Source: Candidatus Hydrogenedentota bacterium (GTDB taxonomy: Bacteria > Hydrogenedentota > Hydrogenedentia > Hydrogenedentales > CAITNO01). Taken from it: DNA of 16,043 nt. The notes under the pieces are model-generated. The model had not been told where the DNA came from. It saw only the letters and a list, made by a program, of their open reading frames with translations, and searched no databases. Positions 1 to 8,157 of the stretch are shown in pieces; positions within the stretch are counted from its first letter, which is position 1, and every line of letters starts with the position of its first letter. The position numbers were made by a program, and so were the translations under genes. The stretch is taken from assembly GCA_007118765.1 (NCBI GenBank), contig SKQZ01000426.1, forward strand, positions 1 through 16,043, given 5' to 3'.

Positions 1-117
1 CGCAGGCCGCCGGCTGACAGCGTGTTAGTACACGTCGAAGTCGGCGGGCAAGCAAAGTGCCTGATATGGTGTAAGATTCGCAGGCGCAACAGAAATCTTG
101 TGAAATATGCGGGTTAA
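1..117 (+). mobile_element. Right half of TTAA-bounded palindromic MITE-like element
   Basis: Bases 1-55 are identical to 15989-16043. Bases 56-117 are an imperfect inverted copy of 15923-15988. The outer end reads inward from TTAA (114-117) as TTAACCCGCATATTTCAC on the minus strand. The tip of the predicted hairpin is CGTGT-TAGT-ACACG at 21-34, flanked by pairing GC-rich arms. No transposase is encoded, so this would be a non-autonomous element. The TTAA ends followed by CC recall IS1380-type and piggyBac-type elements; that family link is inference. Confidence 0.75.
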
Positions 118-139
118 CCCGTACTTTTCGCCGGGTTAA
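114..139. repeat. 26-bp TTAA-bounded mini-palindrome abutting the element
   Basis: TTAACCCG at 114-121 is mirrored by CGGGTTAA at 132-139, with a 10-base spacer. The first arm shares its TTAA with the outer end of the larger element, so 110-121 is itself a perfect 12-base palindrome. The second arm contains the TAA stop codon (136-138) of the minus-strand peptidase gene. It may be a footprint of a second insertion or excision at the same TTAA target. Confidence 0.6.
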
Positions 140-1383
140 CGATAGATGGCGTGCACATCCCGCTCAACCATGGCGTAATTCCGGTGGTATGTGGCATGCA
201 GCGCACTTTCATAGTCCATCCCATTTCCCAATGCACGCAACAAGCCAACCATGCGCGCACGCCCATAACGGTTCCAAAGCAGGGTCACGGTCGCATGCGA
301 TTTTAAATAGGCCAATCGCAATTCCGCCGCTGGCAGCCGGTTAATTTGATTGTCTTCCAGAGAAGCAAGGGTTAGTTCGCCGCCCTGCGAAAAATAGTCA
401 TGCAACCGACGCACATCCTGTTCGCTCAGCGGCTTGGACAACGTTTCCGCCAGTCCTTCATTTAACCACCACGGGATATTGGCGCCGGCAATATGACGTG
501 CAGCCACATGCACATATTCATGGGTGAGACGGCGTTCCAGCTCTCTGGTTTCCAACCACACGCCGTCGGCATCCGTCAACGGCGCTCGTATCTTGCCGTC
601 ATACACTGCGCCCACATGTCCCTCCACCAAGGTGGCCTCGCTAAACTGCTCCGCCGTATACAAAATGACATGGATGGGCGGCGGTGGATAGACCCCGCCA
701 AGTTGACGACCAATATCAACATAGGCGCGGTCGAGAATAGAGAAGACGCTTGCGCGTAACGCATCGGGCACACCCGGCGGATAACTGATCCGAAAGTGGC
801 GCGACTTCCACCGGTTAAAATCGTACTCCACCGACTCTTCCCGGAATGCCTTTTCGTACTTGGCCTCCAAACCGGGTCGGTCGGGCTCCATTTCGAGCAC
901 GTAATCCCACTGTGCGCGGGCGCTGGAAAGATCGTTGTCTCGATAATAGGCCTGCCCCAATAATTCATGCGCGGTGAGATCGCCGGGTTTTAATGTGATG
1001 GCCTCTTCCAGGCACTCAATCGCGGGATTCAGGTTGTCCATGCGCAAATGATACGCGCCCAGCTGGATTAACGGCGAGGCATTTTCGGGATCAACCTCGA
1101 TGGCCTTCTCAAGATAGCGGACGGCGCGCCGGTAGTCGTTATTCAATGCCAAGGCATTTGCTTCGCTTTGATAGGCGTTACACAGATTACGTCGCACCAC
1201 GCTGCTGTCGGGCGCTTGTCTGTATGCCCGCTCAAAATAATGAATTGCGGTGGCAAAATCCCCCGTTTTATAAGCGGCAACCCCTTCATTATTATGGGAC
1301 GTCGCCTGACGTTGCGCCAACGCGGCAGGCATCGCCACCATAATGCACAAGGCTATCGCCGTTTGAAAACGAAATTGAAACAT
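136..1383 (-). CDS. Exported TPR protein with gluzincin-type HExxH peptidase domain
   Basis: A 415-residue protein that starts with a signal peptide (hydrophobic core about residues 8-20, likely cleavage after ALA). Several tetratricopeptide repeats follow, about residues 28-175. A metallopeptidase domain of the peptidase MA-like kind fills about 195-410. The zinc site is visible: H288-E289-x-x-H292, followed by WWLNEGLAE with E309 as the probable third ligand. The likely role is periplasmic or envelope proteolysis with the TPRs binding a partner; the substrate is unknown. Its ATG overlaps the TAA of the upstream RidA gene by one base, so the two are probably translationally coupled. Its own TAA lies inside a TTAA repeat arm. 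Fold assignment is good; catalytic activity is inferred from intact residues. Confidence 0.85.
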   Translation of the reverse strand: MFQFRFQTAIALCIMVAMPAALAQRQATSHNNEGVAAYKTGDFATAIHYFERAYRQAPDSSVVRRNLCNAYQSEANALALNNDYRRAVRYLEKAIEVDPENASPLIQLGAYHLRMDNLNPAIECLEEAITLKPGDLTAHELLGQAYYRDNDLSSARAQWDYVLEMEPDRPGLEAKYEKAFREESVEYDFNRWKSRHFRISYPPGVPDALRASVFSILDRAYVDIGRQLGGVYPPPPIHVILYTAEQFSEATLVEGHVGAVYDGKIRAPLTDADGVWLETRELERRLTHEYVHVAARHIAGANIPWWLNEGLAETLSKPLSEQDVRRLHDYFSQGGELTLASLEDNQINRLPAAELRLAYLKSHATVTLLWNRYGRARMVGLLRALGNGMDYESALHATYHRNYAMVERDVHAIYR

Positions 1384-1775
1384 TATTCTCTTTCGGGGAT
1401 AACAGCAATCACATCAATTTCAACTTGGATATCCAAGGGCAACCGCCCTGCCTCCACGCACGTTCTGGCAGGCAGGCTGTCGCGAAAATACGTCTTGTAA
1501 ACGTCATTGAATTTTGGGAAGTTGACCATATCACCGAGGTACACAGTCACCTTCACCACGTCTTCGAGCGTAATTCCGGCATCGGCAAGCACACAGTTCA
1601 GGTTGTCCAGCGTGCGCCGGGTTTCTTCTTCAATTGTACCACGAACCGGGCCGCTGCCATCCTTCGCGAAAGGACCCTGCCCGGAAACAAACAGGAATCC
1701 GTTGGCTTTCACCGCAGGGGCGTAAGGTCCCGCCGCGGGCGGCGCGGATACGGCGCAGATACATTCTTTGCTCAT
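1383..1775 (-). CDS. ridA: RidA/YjgF family enamine/imine deaminase
   Basis: A 130-residue protein of normal RidA length. The family hydrolyses reactive enamine/imine intermediates released by PLP enzymes such as threonine dehydratase, protecting other PLP enzymes from 2-aminoacrylate damage. Visible marks are the GPYAPAV start, the VSGQGP segment, and PARTCVEAGRLP carrying R104, which matches the essential arginine of RidA. E119 and Y18 also match conserved positions. The start is supported by AAGGAG at 1784-1789 (minus strand), 8 bases from the ATG. It sits 70 bases after the oxidoreductase gene and overlaps the peptidase gene by one base, so it is probably mid-operon. It could belong to a RidA subfamily with a different substrate; the symbol is a family-level name. 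Confidence 0.88.
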   Translation of the reverse strand: MSKECICAVSAPPAAGPYAPAVKANGFLFVSGQGPFAKDGSGPVRGTIEEETRRTLDNLNCVLADAGITLEDVVKVTVYLGDMVNFPKFNDVYKTYFRDSLPARTCVEAGRLPLDIQVEIDVIAVIPERE

Positions 1776-1845
1776 CGTTGATACTCCTTAAATGATACCT
1801 TCTGAAACAAACCCATTGTCATTGCCGTCGCACCATTATACCGTA

Positions 1846-3156
1846 TTACTTGATGTCACCAAGCAAAGGCGCCAGTTCACGCGCCCGTACGGGCGCTCCT
1901 CTTTCGATGGAACGGTTGGCGGCAATGCCGGTAAGAATGGACCACGCCCCCCCACAATGGTCAGCGCGTCGCTGGTATGTATCCGCAGATTCCTGTGGCT
2001 GAAAAAGGTCTTGCAACAACAATTCGTCGCCGCCGCCATGACCGCCCTCGGCCTCCCAAACGGGTTCTTCGTACGCGGGCGCAAAATGCGGGTACACCCG
2101 TATCCATGTGCCCTCTTGTTGTAATGCGCCGGGCACACTGCCATCGGCATTGATATACACCGATTCTTCGCATTTGTGCTCAATGCGGCCCTTCAGCCCG
2201 TTGAACACAATCGTGTAGCCTTCCCACGGCATGAATGCATTCAGCGAATAACTCATGCGGGCGCCGCTGGTATACTGAACCGTCAGCGCCATGCTGTCCT
2301 CAATATCAATGGCCTCACTGAACACGCATCTGTCTCTGAAATAGCCGTCATGCCGCTCCTGATCAAGATAGAGGGCGCGCAGATTGGGATTGTCCCGAAG
2401 GGACAGGAAAAAAGGACATGCCGCCGCCTCAACACAATCATGGCACCGTTCTGAGCGTCGTGTCAGGCCAAGGCGTTCGGCAGTCCCGGGAACGTAGTAG
2501 GTACGGCGGCCCGTGGCATATATCGTTTCCGGCGCAGCATCAAGCCACCAGTTCACCAAATCGAAATGGTGTGTGGCTTTGTGAACAAGCAACCCGCCGG
2601 AATTCTCTTTGTTGCGATGCCAGCGCCGGAAATAATCCGCACCGTGGCTGGTATCAAGCATCCAGTGAAAGTCCACGGACACAATGGGGCCGATAACTCC
2701 GCTCATCAGCAGATGCTTTACCTGGGTGCGGGGCGGAGAATAGCGGTAATTGAATGTAACCCGGAGCTGCTTTCCCGTTTGCCGCTGTGTTTCAAGTATG
2801 GCGTTGCATCGTGCCGCGTCAATGGTCATGGGCTTTTCCGTGATAACATCACAGCCCAGTTCCATGGCACGACAAATATACCGGTCGTGCAGGCTGTCCT
2901 TCGTTGTCACAATAACAATGTCGGGACGTGTTTCACGGATCATATCGTCAAACCGATCCGATTCATATATCGGAATCTCACGGTCGTATTCTTTACGAAC
3001 CCAATCCGCAGACAATTGTGCGCGTCCGACGTTGTTGTCGCACAGCCCTGTGAGGGTCGCACGCGCCGCGTAAGCGCCAAGTATCGCGTCCCGATACATC
3101 TCATGACGGCCACCCGCACCAACAATAGCGTACCGTTTTATTTCGCTCATGTGCAT
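1846..3156 (-). CDS. Gfo/Idh/MocA family NAD(P)-dependent oxidoreductase
   Basis: A 436-residue protein. The N-terminal Rossmann fold shows AIVGAGGRHEMY (10-21) for dinucleotide binding and E107-K108-P109, the signature EKP motif. The C-terminal substrate domain has the HH-x-D motif at 196-199. The family oxidises or reduces sugars, inositols and related polyols, usually in the cytoplasm; the substrate here cannot be read from sequence. A cysteine cluster (C238, C241, C247) sits in the middle and GGHGGGDE near 371-378, both recurring in some environmental members of the family. The first ATG is preferred over the ATG two codons later because a weak GGA lies about 8 bases upstream of it. It appears to be the first gene of a three-gene minus-strand operon with the RidA and peptidase genes. 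Confidence 0.9.
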   Translation of the reverse strand: MHMSEIKRYAIVGAGGRHEMYRDAILGAYAARATLTGLCDNNVGRAQLSADWVRKEYDREIPIYESDRFDDMIRETRPDIVIVTTKDSLHDRYICRAMELGCDVITEKPMTIDAARCNAILETQRQTGKQLRVTFNYRYSPPRTQVKHLLMSGVIGPIVSVDFHWMLDTSHGADYFRRWHRNKENSGGLLVHKATHHFDLVNWWLDAAPETIYATGRRTYYVPGTAERLGLTRRSERCHDCVEAAACPFFLSLRDNPNLRALYLDQERHDGYFRDRCVFSEAIDIEDSMALTVQYTSGARMSYSLNAFMPWEGYTIVFNGLKGRIEHKCEESVYINADGSVPGALQQEGTWIRVYPHFAPAYEEPVWEAEGGHGGGDELLLQDLFQPQESADTYQRRADHCGGAWSILTGIAANRSIERGAPVRARELAPLLGDIK

Positions 3157-3452
3157 TGTTTCCAGGTTCTGCGCTCCCCTTCCTTCGAATGCACCTTTCC
3201 CGGTCGTGCAGGAAAGGTGCGCTTGAAAGAGGGGACACGCTGGCTGTTCAAAGGGATCATCGTGATCTCTTGGTCTCTTGTATCGTGTATTATGGCAAAG
3301 ACGCGGTGAAGCGTTAAACTAACCAACCGCATATTGTTGCCGAAGACACGGGTCGCGATTTACACGGCGGCAAAACTGTTGCCTCGGCACCAGACGGTTG
3401 TTTCGTGTAAACTGTGCATAACGGTCACAGCACAGATCGCCGCCGGGCCAGC
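3157..3452. other. Divergent intergenic region
   Basis: This 296-base stretch separates the minus-strand oxidoreductase from the plus-strand beta-barrel gene. It contains the 70-base palindrome at 3171-3240 and a small symmetric motif, GATCA-TCG-TGATC, near 3257-3269. I found no well-spaced -35/-10 pair for either gene, and the reading frames crossing it look non-coding. Confidence 0.5.
3171..3240. repeat. 70-bp imperfect palindrome (REP/hairpin-like)
   Basis: A perfect 10-base stem, GCACCTTTCC (3191-3200) with GGAAAGGTGC (3211-3220), has a 10-base loop. The stem continues outward through the CTTC/GAAA and CCCC/GGGG blocks to the matching GCG/CGC ends at 3171 and 3240, with a few mismatches and wobbles. 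There is no T-run on either side, so it is not a standard terminator. It lies between divergent starts, about 15 bases upstream of the oxidoreductase ATG. It may be a dispersed palindromic repeat or a structured leader; no second copy is in this window. Confidence 0.65.
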
Positions 3453-4316
3453 ATGGAGGTTGCAATTATTCTTATCGTGTACACACCAACAACATCAAGA
3501 GGACTCTGCGTTGTATTGTTGTGCTGCGCCACCATGACAGCCCAAGCCGCCCCGGAACTGCCACTCTGTGAAACAGACCCTCTTTTTGACAACCTGCGGT
3601 TACAGGGTGCGGACGCGCTATGGGCCACAGAACAAGAGACACCAAGACGCTGGTTTGTATTGGCCGGACTGGTAAACGTCTATCCGGGACTGAAACGCGA
3701 GCAAATGATCAAAAGCATACTTGATCCGACCGTTCGCCTGATCGCTCCGGGATACCGAGGCACAAAAACCTTCACGGACATGCGTGATGACCGACTGCTC
3801 TGGACGCCGCAGGTGGCCATCGGTCGCGTTCTGTCGCCGCACTTTGCCCTGTCCGTTCATGGCGGTTATTCGGAAGGCGCCGTGCGCACCCAAAGACGAG
3901 ACCCAAGCCTGTTGCTGGGCCTTCCTTTCTTCAGTAACATAAGAATCCGGCGATACGCCACCTATATTGGGCTCGACCTCGACTATTATCCAATTGGCAT
4001 GGTAGAACAGAAAACATACCAAAACTGGGGCGAGCGGCTGCGTGGCACAAGACCCACCCTCGGCGCCCGGTATACGTGGACCCGCGCCGGATTTGATGCG
4101 AGGATTCGGCTCGGGCCCTGGCCGTTCAGGAATCTTATCAACATGAGGCTTGAAGATGCCTGGACGCTCCCCAACATCACGCTGGTGGCCGGTGCTGACC
4201 TGCCGCTGAACCAACGGAGCGCCCTCATCATGAACGTCGGCTATTCGTTCTTCTGGAAAGAGAAGGACGATTTTGCAGGCCCCGCCTTTACGCTTGCCTG
4301 GCGGTATATGTTCTGA
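3453..4316 (+). CDS. Outer-membrane beta-barrel protein, family not recognised
   Basis: A 287-residue protein if started at the first ATG. It has a hydrophobic export segment (about GLCVVLLCCATMTAQA, residues 17-32) with a plausible cleavage before APELP. The rest is rich in alternating polar/hydrophobic strands, for example around HFALSVHGGYSEG, ATYIGLDLDYYPIG, TLGARYTWTRAGFDARIRLG, SALIMNVGYSFFW and AFTLAWRYMF. The final residue is phenylalanine, as is usual for proteins assembled by the BAM machinery. No transporter or enzyme family is recognised. The start is uncertain: a GTG at 3414 is in frame, no good ribosome site precedes either, and an AAGAGGA at 3497-3503 lies upstream of in-frame TTG codons. 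It converges with the next gene, 19 bases away. Confidence 0.72.
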   Translation: MEVAIILIVYTPTTSRGLCVVLLCCATMTAQAAPELPLCETDPLFDNLRLQGADALWATEQETPRRWFVLAGLVNVYPGLKREQMIKSILDPTVRLIAPGYRGTKTFTDMRDDRLLWTPQVAIGRVLSPHFALSVHGGYSEGAVRTQRRDPSLLLGLPFFSNIRIRRYATYIGLDLDYYPIGMVEQKTYQNWGERLRGTRPTLGARYTWTRAGFDARIRLGPWPFRNLINMRLEDAWTLPNITLVAGADLPLNQRSALIMNVGYSFFWKEKDDFAGPAFTLAWRYMF

Positions 4317-4335
4317 TCGCCTGGTTCACCGCGCA

Positions 4336-6894
4336 TCACCGATTCAGATGAGTGGCTGTTTTTCGGATGCGGGTATGCAGCGGGTCGAGCTTGAGCAGAT
4401 GCAATATCTCTTTGGGCTTGGCCAGGCGGTTCTCTTGCATGGACGTGGCAAAATGAATACACGTACCGTTTTCAGCGTGTGGCGTTGCACGAAGGGCCGT
4501 GACCAGCGGTCGCACATCCAATAGGATCATTTTTCGGCCCGGTTTGGGTCCGCCGCCCCTGCGGTTTTTAACCATACGTTCCACCGGCCATTGCGGTTGG
4601 TGCAATAGTTCCCCGATCCGCTGCCCCATCACGTCAACGGGCGTGTCCGTGTACACATTGTACTCAAGAGCCGCCTGTGCCGCCATCAGCGCGGTCGCCC
4701 GCAAGTCCACCTCCTCCACCTCATATACGTTAAGTCCCGGCGGCGACTTTTCGCGCAAGGCGTGCAGCACTGTTTCCGGATCGCGCTGCTCATACAAAAT
4801 GACATCCATCATTTCCGCTTCGCTTTCCTCGCCCACGGGCAACGCCGCGGCAAACGTTACCTTGGGGTGCGCATGAAAGCCCTGCGAATACGCCAGAGGA
4901 ACGTCCGCACGCCGCAGGGCACGTATCCAAGCCTGTGCCGTTTCCAGATGACTCAGGAACCGCAACACCCCCTCTCTGCCAACGCGGAAGCATAAGCGCT
5001 GTACGCCGTCCCGCGTTTCCGGCGTCTTGTCTGAAGTCAACGCAATATCATCCTCTGCGGCGCGGCCCGCCGCCGCACGCGCCTGCATCTCGTTGCATTG
5101 CAGCGCCGCACGTCGGTTGGCCCCACATCGGTTGCAAATCCCCTCACGGCAGTCGGGTGTGTGCGTGGCCGTCAAGGCCTGCTGCCACGCTTCGAACAAG
5201 GCCTGTTTACTGACTTGCGCATCAATGTGGTCCCATGGCAGGGGCGCATCCGCAGAACGTTCGCCAAGGGCGGCCACAGCATCGTAGCCGGTTTCGGCAA
5301 TGGCGGCGTGCCATGCGTCAAAACATAAGCGCTCCGACCAGGTCTCATAGCCGCCGCCGTGCCGCAATACAGACAACAACAATGCACCGGCACGACGATC
5401 GGCACGGCTGAGCAGCCCTTCTATATAGGAGGCTTCCGGCGCGTGACGGCCATATTTAATACCACGTCCGATCTTTCCGAACAGCCCGGCCAAGTGCTGT
5501 TGCCGTGCGCGGGTCTCGTCAAGGCTTATCTGTGCCGCCCATTGAAAGGGGGTGAAAGGCTTGGGCACAAAGGTGGAGATGCCCGTGCGCACCATGACAT
5601 GCTTCCGGATGTGTCGCCCTGCCTCCAAGACACGGGCGCACAACGCCGCCACGGCCTCAATATCAGCATCCGTTTCCGTGGGCAGACCGATCATGAAATA
5701 GGCTTTGATATGTTGCCAGCCCCGGCGAAACGCTTCCTCGGCAAGTGCAACGAGTTGATCGTCCGACACGTCTTTGTTGATAACGGCACGTAACCGCGGC
5801 GTACCGGCTTCGGGGGCAAAGGTCAGGCCGCTGCGGCGCATGGGCGCCACATGATCGGCCAGCGCCACGGAAAACCGGTCGAGCCGTAGCGACGGCAGCG
5901 CCAGCGAGGCCTGTTGTCCGTGAACCCGGCTGGATGCTTCATGCACCAGTTGCTGAATTTGAGAATGATCGCATGTGGACAAAGACAACAATGTCGCCGC
6001 GTCCAAGCCCGTGTCGGCGAGGGTGCGTTCGAGCAAATCAACCACAACCGACGTGTCGCGTTCGCGAACCGGGCGGGTAATCATGCCTGCCTGACAAAAG
6101 CGGCAGCCATGCGAACATCCGCGCAACACCTCCACACCAACGCCATCATGCACCATCTGCACAAAGGGGGTTATCATGCGGGCGGGGAAGTGTGCAGCGT
6201 TCAGCGACGCCGCAAAACGTGCCTGAATCTTCGTATCCGTTCGCGGCAGGATACTGCCGTCTTCACGGGTTTCGACCGGATACAACGCGGGTACATAAAC
6301 GCCGTCAATCTCGGCCAGCGCTTCAAGTTTTTGACGACGTCCCGCAGTTTTCAATGCAGTCAGGCACTGCGCTACTTCCACAATCACCTCTTCGCCATCG
6401 CCCACCACAAAAAAATCCATGAACAATGCAAGCGGTTCGGGATTGTACGCTCCCGGGCCGCCGGCAAAGACCAGCGGCATGGCATCATCCCGTTCCGACG
6501 CCATAAGGGGCGTCCCCGACAGGTCGAGAAGTTTCAACACATTCACATAGGTCAATTCCGACTGCAATGAGAATCCGATGGCATCCGCTTCGAGTGCCGG
6601 CGTCTTCGATTCAAGCATGAACAGCGGCATGGCATGCGCACGCAACTGGGCTTCCATATCCGGGCCGGGCAAGTACGTCCGTTCGGCCCAGACATGGTCC
6701 ATGTCATTCAATATCGAATAAAGAATGTGTAGCCCCAAGTTGCCGAGGCCCAGCTCATACAGGTCGGGAAATGCCAGACAGACGCGCAAATCCACCTGGG
6801 CCGGGTCCTTTATGACGGCATTCCATTCACCGCCGATATAACGGGCGGGTTTCTCTACCTGGGGCAGGAGTTTCTCAAAACGATCCGTATTCAT
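4336..6894 (-). CDS. B12-type radical SAM protein fused to DUF2344 domain
   Basis: An 852-residue protein matching the TIGR03960-type radical SAM family, with a C-terminal DUF2344 (TIGR03936) domain in the same chain. An N-terminal B12-binding-like region (about 1-200) has LCLAFPDLYELG-like and FAGGPGAYNPEP segments. The radical SAM core follows, with the [4Fe-4S] ligands C260, C264 and C267 in RGCSHGCRFCQAG and FAPEAGTPRLR near 359-369. A second cysteine cluster is at C582, C587 and C590. DUF2344 begins near 630 (VGREGVLRFLSHLETAQAW). The reaction is unknown; in many bacteria these genes sit near ribosomal or RNase G genes, which hints at RNA or ribosome modification. It is divergent from the aldo/keto reductase across 124 bases in which I saw no convincing promoter. 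All cluster ligands are intact. Confidence 0.9.
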   Translation of the reverse strand: MNTDRFEKLLPQVEKPARYIGGEWNAVIKDPAQVDLRVCLAFPDLYELGLGNLGLHILYSILNDMDHVWAERTYLPGPDMEAQLRAHAMPLFMLESKTPALEADAIGFSLQSELTYVNVLKLLDLSGTPLMASERDDAMPLVFAGGPGAYNPEPLALFMDFFVVGDGEEVIVEVAQCLTALKTAGRRQKLEALAEIDGVYVPALYPVETREDGSILPRTDTKIQARFAASLNAAHFPARMITPFVQMVHDGVGVEVLRGCSHGCRFCQAGMITRPVRERDTSVVVDLLERTLADTGLDAATLLSLSTCDHSQIQQLVHEASSRVHGQQASLALPSLRLDRFSVALADHVAPMRRSGLTFAPEAGTPRLRAVINKDVSDDQLVALAEEAFRRGWQHIKAYFMIGLPTETDADIEAVAALCARVLEAGRHIRKHVMVRTGISTFVPKPFTPFQWAAQISLDETRARQQHLAGLFGKIGRGIKYGRHAPEASYIEGLLSRADRRAGALLLSVLRHGGGYETWSERLCFDAWHAAIAETGYDAVAALGERSADAPLPWDHIDAQVSKQALFEAWQQALTATHTPDCREGICNRCGANRRAALQCNEMQARAAAGRAAEDDIALTSDKTPETRDGVQRLCFRVGREGVLRFLSHLETAQAWIRALRRADVPLAYSQGFHAHPKVTFAAALPVGEESEAEMMDVILYEQRDPETVLHALREKSPPGLNVYEVEEVDLRATALMAAQAALEYNVYTDTPVDVMGQRIGELLHQPQWPVERMVKNRRGGGPKPGRKMILLDVRPLVTALRATPHAENGTCIHFATSMQENRLAKPKEILHLLKLDPLHTRIRKTATHLNR

Positions 6895-7018
6895 GATGCG
6901 TGTTTTCTATATGGGGTTGGTTAAAGGCGCTGATGTGTATGGGCCGTGCGGATAATGGTATCATGGGCGGACAGTACAGGCAATTTTTGGACAAGACAAC
7001 ACTGAAGGAGACCATAAC

Positions 7019-8017
7019 ATGCAGTACAAACCTCTTGGCGCTTCCGGCATTGAGGCATCGGTAGTCGCGGCAGGCACATGGGTAACGGGCGGCGGTGCGG
7101 CCTGGAATGGCGTGGACGACGAGGAGTCCCTGCGCGCGTTGGATGCCGCCTTTGATCATGGCGTTAATTTTGTGGACACGGCGCCCGCCTATGGCTGGGG
7201 ACACAGCGAAGAAATAGTCGGCAAGGCCATCAAAGGCAAACGCGACAAGATTGTGGTGGCGACCAAATGCGGGATGTGGTGGGAGGATGCCCGTGGTTCC
7301 TTTCACATACACCTTGACGGCAAGGACACTTACATCAGCTTGCGGCCCGACACCATCGCCGTGGAAGTGGAAAACAGCCTGCGCCGGTTGGGCACGGATT
7401 ACATTGACCTGTACCAAACCCACTGGCCTGCGAAAGAACCGGAGAACACGCCCATCGAAGACACGGTGGCCGCACTGATGCAACTGAAGGATGCAGGCAA
7501 GGTGCGCGCCATTGGCGTGTGCAACCTGTCCATACCGCAACTGGAGGCATATTGTGCCGCCGGCGACATTGTAAGCGACCAATTCCGCTACAGCATGCTG
7601 TATCGCGAGCCGGAGGCGGATGTGCTGCCGTGGTGCGATGCGCATAACCTTGCCACGCTGACCTACATGTCTCTTGAACAAGGCCTGCTCACCGGCAAGA
7701 TTGGGCTGGACCGAACTTTCAAGGAAGACGAGTTCCGCAGCAATGAAGACTGGAACCCGTGGTTCAAGCAGGTCAACCGCCGCAAGGTGCTTGCCATGCT
7801 TGACGGTTGGAAAGATCTGACTGAGAAATATGCCTGTACCCTTGTACAACTGGTAATTGCCTGGACAGCGGCCCAATCGGGCGTCACGCATGTATTGTGC
7901 GGCATGCGCACGGCGGAACAGGCGAAACAAAACGCAGGTGCAGGCAGTATTGATCTTGCGCCCGAAGATTGTGCGCGCATGCGCGAGGACGCAATGACAT
8001 TGGGCGACCCGGAATAG
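7019..8017 (+). CDS. Aldo/keto reductase
   Basis: A 332-residue TIM-barrel NADPH-dependent oxidoreductase of the aldo/keto reductase superfamily, probably cytoplasmic. The catalytic tetrad is complete: D53 and Y58 in FVDTAPAYGWGHSE, K83 in VVATKCG, and H135 in YIDLYQTHWP. The IGVCNLS segment near 170 and the C-terminal GMRTAEQAKQN segment match the cofactor-binding part of the family. The substrate cannot be told; the YghZ/general-stress-type subgroup is a reasonable guess. The start is secure: GAAGGAG at 7004-7010 lies 8 bases upstream of the ATG. It is a single-gene unit, divergent from the radical SAM/DUF2344 gene and convergent with the next radical SAM gene. The 138 bases after its stop hold a small hairpin and an element remnant. 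Confidence 0.93.
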   Translation: MQYKPLGASGIEASVVAAGTWVTGGGAAWNGVDDEESLRALDAAFDHGVNFVDTAPAYGWGHSEEIVGKAIKGKRDKIVVATKCGMWWEDARGSFHIHLDGKDTYISLRPDTIAVEVENSLRRLGTDYIDLYQTHWPAKEPENTPIEDTVAALMQLKDAGKVRAIGVCNLSIPQLEAYCAAGDIVSDQFRYSMLYREPEADVLPWCDAHNLATLTYMSLEQGLLTGKIGLDRTFKEDEFRSNEDWNPWFKQVNRRKVLAMLDGWKDLTEKYACTLVQLVIAWTAAQSGVTHVLCGMRTAEQAKQNAGAGSIDLAPEDCARMREDAMTLGDPE

Positions 8018-8075
8018 GAACACGCCCCTTCACACGACCGTCATAATCGCTGCTTTGTCCGGGTCATTGGCCGTT

Positions 8076-8093
8076 GCAACATGATATTGTTGC
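8076..8093. other. Small hairpin between convergent genes
   Basis: GCAACA (8076-8081) pairs with TGTTGC (8088-8093) over a 6-base loop. It lies 58 bases after the aldo/keto reductase stop. There is no T-run, so a role in termination is weak inference. Confidence 0.3.
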
Positions 8094-8114
8094 CGCCACT
8101 GATCCGGCAAAGTA

Positions 8115-8157
8115 TTAACCCGCATATTTCACAAGATTTCTGTTGCGCCTGTGAATC
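8115..8157 (+). mobile_element. Solo terminal inverted repeat of the TTAA element
   Basis: These 43 bases match the reverse complement of the element terminus at 75-117 with a single difference. The outer TTAA end points to lower coordinates. Homology stops abruptly at 8157, exactly where the radical SAM coding sequence begins, so the rest of the element is missing. The last two bases form the GA of that gene's TGA stop. Confidence 0.8.

Noticed and set aside
2338..2347. GAAATAGCCG resembling the element terminus
   Set aside because: It is inside conserved oxidoreductase coding sequence and lacks the GGGTTAA border.
6875..8023. Long minus-strand open frame of 382 codons opposite the aldo/keto reductase
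   Set aside because: It is fully antisense to a gene with a complete catalytic tetrad and good ribosome site, has no recognisable domain, and is rich in His/Cys/Arg as antisense frames of GC-rich genes are.
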